From the NCBI GenBank assembly GCA_964450715.1, contig CAYVFC010000032.1, forward strand, positions 1 through 63,678: a DNA stretch of 63,678 nt, given 5' to 3'. The notes under the pieces were generated by a model, which was not told the origin of the DNA, did no database searches, and saw only the letters and a list, made by a program, of their open reading frames with translations. Every line of letters starts with the position of its first letter. Within the stretch, counting starts at the first letter, position 1. The stretch is from CAYVFC01 sp964450715 (lineage in GTDB: Bacteria > Myxococcota_A > Polyangia > Polyangiales > JAFGIB01). The translations under genes and the position numbers were made by a program. Of the stretch, positions 62,056-63,678 are shown one piece after another.

Positions 62056-63561
62056 TCAGTTCTTGGCGAACCCGTCGCGGCTGGTCCAACCGTGCGCGCC
62101 GGTGATCCCGGGAACGCGGCGCACGTCGAACCCCCGGATGCCGGGACCCTGGGTAGCGACCAGGTATTCGTCCTGCAGGAACTCGGGACGCGTGTCGTTC
62201 TCCGGCAACCGCTCGACCGGGATATCCAGGGGGCCGGTTCCCACCAGCCATCGCTCGGTCACCGGTCGGTAGACGTCGCGAACGCTCTCGCGCCGCTCCC
62301 GCCCGGCCGCGCCAGACCCGTGCTTCACGGTCTTGACGCTCTTCACGATGAAGCCCGGCACGCCGCGCCGGGAAAGAATGCGGATCCCCTGCGGAAGGCG
62401 GTGGTCCTCGCGGAAGCGTCGCTTGAAGGGTATCGCCGAGACGACGGAGCGCTCCAGGGTGACGGTGCGGCTGCGCCGCGCGCCGCGCAGCTCCGCGCGT
62501 ACGGTTCCCCGCTCGACCGTCATTCCCACCACGATGGGGAAAGGTAGGTCGTTGCGGAACCTGAGGTTGAGGCCTTCTCGGCCCGCGGCCGCGTCCAGCC
62601 CCAGCTTGATCTGTTCGGGCGTGTGCTTATGCGGGTGGCGCTCGAGTATGGGCAGGCCGGAGAACAGGGCGGCGCCGTGCAGGGTACCGGCGGCCTGGCT
62701 GATTGCCGGGTCCGGGGCGCCACCGGCGTCCGTATCGCGGCCTGTTTTCCGGTTGGGACGCGAGCGGCGGATCGCGACGCGGTTGAAATCGAAGACCTCT
62801 CCTTCGCGCAGGACCCGTCCGTCTATCGCCTCGGCTGTCGAGCGAAGGCTAAAAAGGCTCTGTCGAGAGGTGCGGTCCGGATCGAATCGAGTCTCGAACA
62901 CCCCGACCACTTCGCTGACGTCGATCTCTTCACGTACGGCATCTTTCGCCGCTCCCGGTAGACGGACCAGACGTGCGCGTGCGCTCGACCGCCCCGCGGT
63001 TAGCGCGGCCTCGACCGCATCGATGGTCCCGTGCACATCGAGGAGCAGGGCGTGCGGCGAGCGCTTCGCCTTTCCGTTATTGCCGGGGCGGGCAGATTGC
63101 TCGAACGCGTCTTTCAGCCGGACGACCGCGGGTCGTATTCGCCAGGGATCGGTCTCGACCGGTAACGGCAGCTTTATCGGTCCAGCCTTTCCAACCTGCC
63201 GGTGAACGCGCCGCAGGGCGGAGCGCGGGTTGCGCGCTTGCTCGATGAGCGCGGCCAGGCGCTCGACGTCCACCCGCGTGCCCAGGGCCGAACGCGGCAG
63301 CTCGACGCGTTCGGCGTCCGCCGCGATGGCGAACCGCTCCGCGACAAAGCGCGTCGCCGCTGTAACGGCTACCGCTTCCGCGTCCTGCGCGCGTTCAACC
63401 TCTTGGCCAGCGACCAGGACAGGGACGTAGCCGGTGGCAAAGGCCTCCTGGTCGGGCACAAGCAACAGCCCGGCCAAAGCGCCTACCAGGAACAGGGCGC
63501 CGTATCCGAGCAGCCGGCCGAACGAGTACGACGCAGGGGATTCGCTTACCTTTCCCCACAT
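62056..63561 (-). CDS. VanW-family protein
   Basis: A 501-residue protein with one N-terminal membrane anchor (about 17-37) and the remainder outside the cytoplasm. Residues about 40-215 are peptidoglycan-binding-like (PG_binding_4 style) strands. The VanW domain (about 218-335) contains LRSTAEAIDGRVLREGEVFDFN, AISQAAGTLHGAALFSGLPI and LERHPHKHTPEQIKLGLDA. The usual D-G-G-G-V-C-Q-V loop is DPAISQAAG here, lacking its Cys. A further 165-residue C-terminal part is extra. VanW is tied to cell-wall and vancomycin-resistance clusters, but its activity is not established. It converges with the cysteine-rich pair. Confidence 0.85.
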   Translation of the reverse strand: MWGKVSESPASYSFGRLLGYGALFLVGALAGLLLVPDQEAFATGYVPVLVAGQEVERAQDAEAVAVTAATRFVAERFAIAADAERVELPRSALGTRVDVERLAALIEQARNPRSALRRVHRQVGKAGPIKLPLPVETDPWRIRPAVVRLKDAFEQSARPGNNGKAKRSPHALLLDVHGTIDAVEAALTAGRSSARARLVRLPGAAKDAVREEIDVSEVVGVFETRFDPDRTSRQSLFSLRSTAEAIDGRVLREGEVFDFNRVAIRRSRPNRKTGRDTDAGGAPDPAISQAAGTLHGAALFSGLPILERHPHKHTPEQIKLGLDAAAGREGLNLRFRNDLPFPIVVGMTVERGTVRAELRGARRSRTVTLERSVVSAIPFKRRFREDHRLPQGIRILSRRGVPGFIVKSVKTVKHGSGAAGRERRESVRDVYRPVTERWLVGTGPLDIPVERLPENDTRPEFLQDEYLVATQGPGIRGFDVRRVPGITGAHGWTSRDGFAKN

Positions 63562-63624
63562 AGGCTAAATTGTCTCGGTTTCCCCTCCATCCGGTCAAAT
63601 TTCCTAGGGATCTCGGTCTGAGGA

Positions 63625-63641
63625 GGGCGGGCGCAAGGCCT
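63625..63641 (+). repeat. REP-like core upstream of the VanW gene
   Basis: GGGCGGGCGCAAGGCCT repeats the core of the 14.2 kb cluster. The window ends 37 bases further on, so any partner hairpin is out of view. Confidence 0.5.
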
Positions 63642-63678
63642 CACCATTAGTCACATTTTTCGCCGATCTTCTCGCCGA

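Overview
This 63.7 kb window is GC-rich, chromosomal and gene-dense. The gene content points to a Myxococcota-type bacterium (former Deltaproteobacteria), probably an uncultured lineage. The reasons are an AgmX/PglI-like (TonB-like) C-terminal domain on a kinase-like protein, cysteine-patterned secreted lipoproteins of the 'GCE..L..CG.CG..C' kind, an OmpA protein with thrombospondin type-3 repeats, RTX repeats joined to a MopE-like segment, frequent GTG/TTG starts and many PEGA/IPT/PilZ/HEAT-type proteins. No tRNA, rRNA, CRISPR array, prophage or intact transposase was seen.

Layout. 0.1-5 kb: TPR protein with a dead metalloprotease domain, RNase HII-like protein, AI-2E exporter, membrane protein and RNase HI. 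5-12 kb: outer-membrane barrel, a possible gene remnant, a HEAT / degenerate HD-GYP pair, citrate synthase and an orphan hydrogenase-type maturation protease. 11.5-16.7 kb: OmpA/TSP3 protein, cysteine-rich lipoprotein, SRAP protein and a six-repeat IPT/TIG protein. 16.8-22.7 kb: guaB, smr, guaA, a PEGA lipoprotein, a CinA-type protein and rlmB. 22.7-34.6 kb, nearly all on the minus strand: lon, histidine kinase, response regulator, small membrane protein, DEAD-box helicase, TonB-like lipoprotein, pseudokinase/GYF/TonB-like fusion, orphan SctJ and a coiled-coil membrane protein. 34.9-50 kb: acyltransferase, AraC regulator, pgi, murB, frameshifted RTX gene, groES-groEL, thiC, two DctP-like binding proteins and an Omp85-type barrel. 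50-63.6 kb: yggT, pdxJ, lipoproteins, pseudo-receiver/PilZ plus ATPase-only Hsp70, a candidate papain-fold protein, acyltransferase-3, S4 protein, two large cysteine-rich paralogues and a VanW protein.

Most core genes are ordinary housekeeping: GMP synthesis (guaB, guaA), thiamine and pyridoxal phosphate synthesis (thiC, pdxJ), TCA cycle and glycolysis (gltA, pgi), cell wall (murB) and proteostasis (groES/EL, lon, Hsp15). The most novel part is the 22.7-27.3 kb envelope locus. There a catalytically dead kinase-like domain, a GYF-like domain, a membrane span and a TonB-like C-terminus occur in one protein. It sits beside a second TonB-like lipoprotein and a lone type III secretion ring lipoprotein (SctJ) with no other secretion genes in view.

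A second theme is intergenic repeats. There are at least five small families: a long nested palindrome at 37.4-37.6 kb with relatives upstream of guaB and pdxJ; a 28-bp element downstream of guaB and of an acyltransferase; REP-like arrays at 14.1, 24.4-24.7 and 54.1 kb; and a repeat in front of guaA and the acyltransferase-3 gene. All functions are inferred from reading the sequence; no database search was possible.
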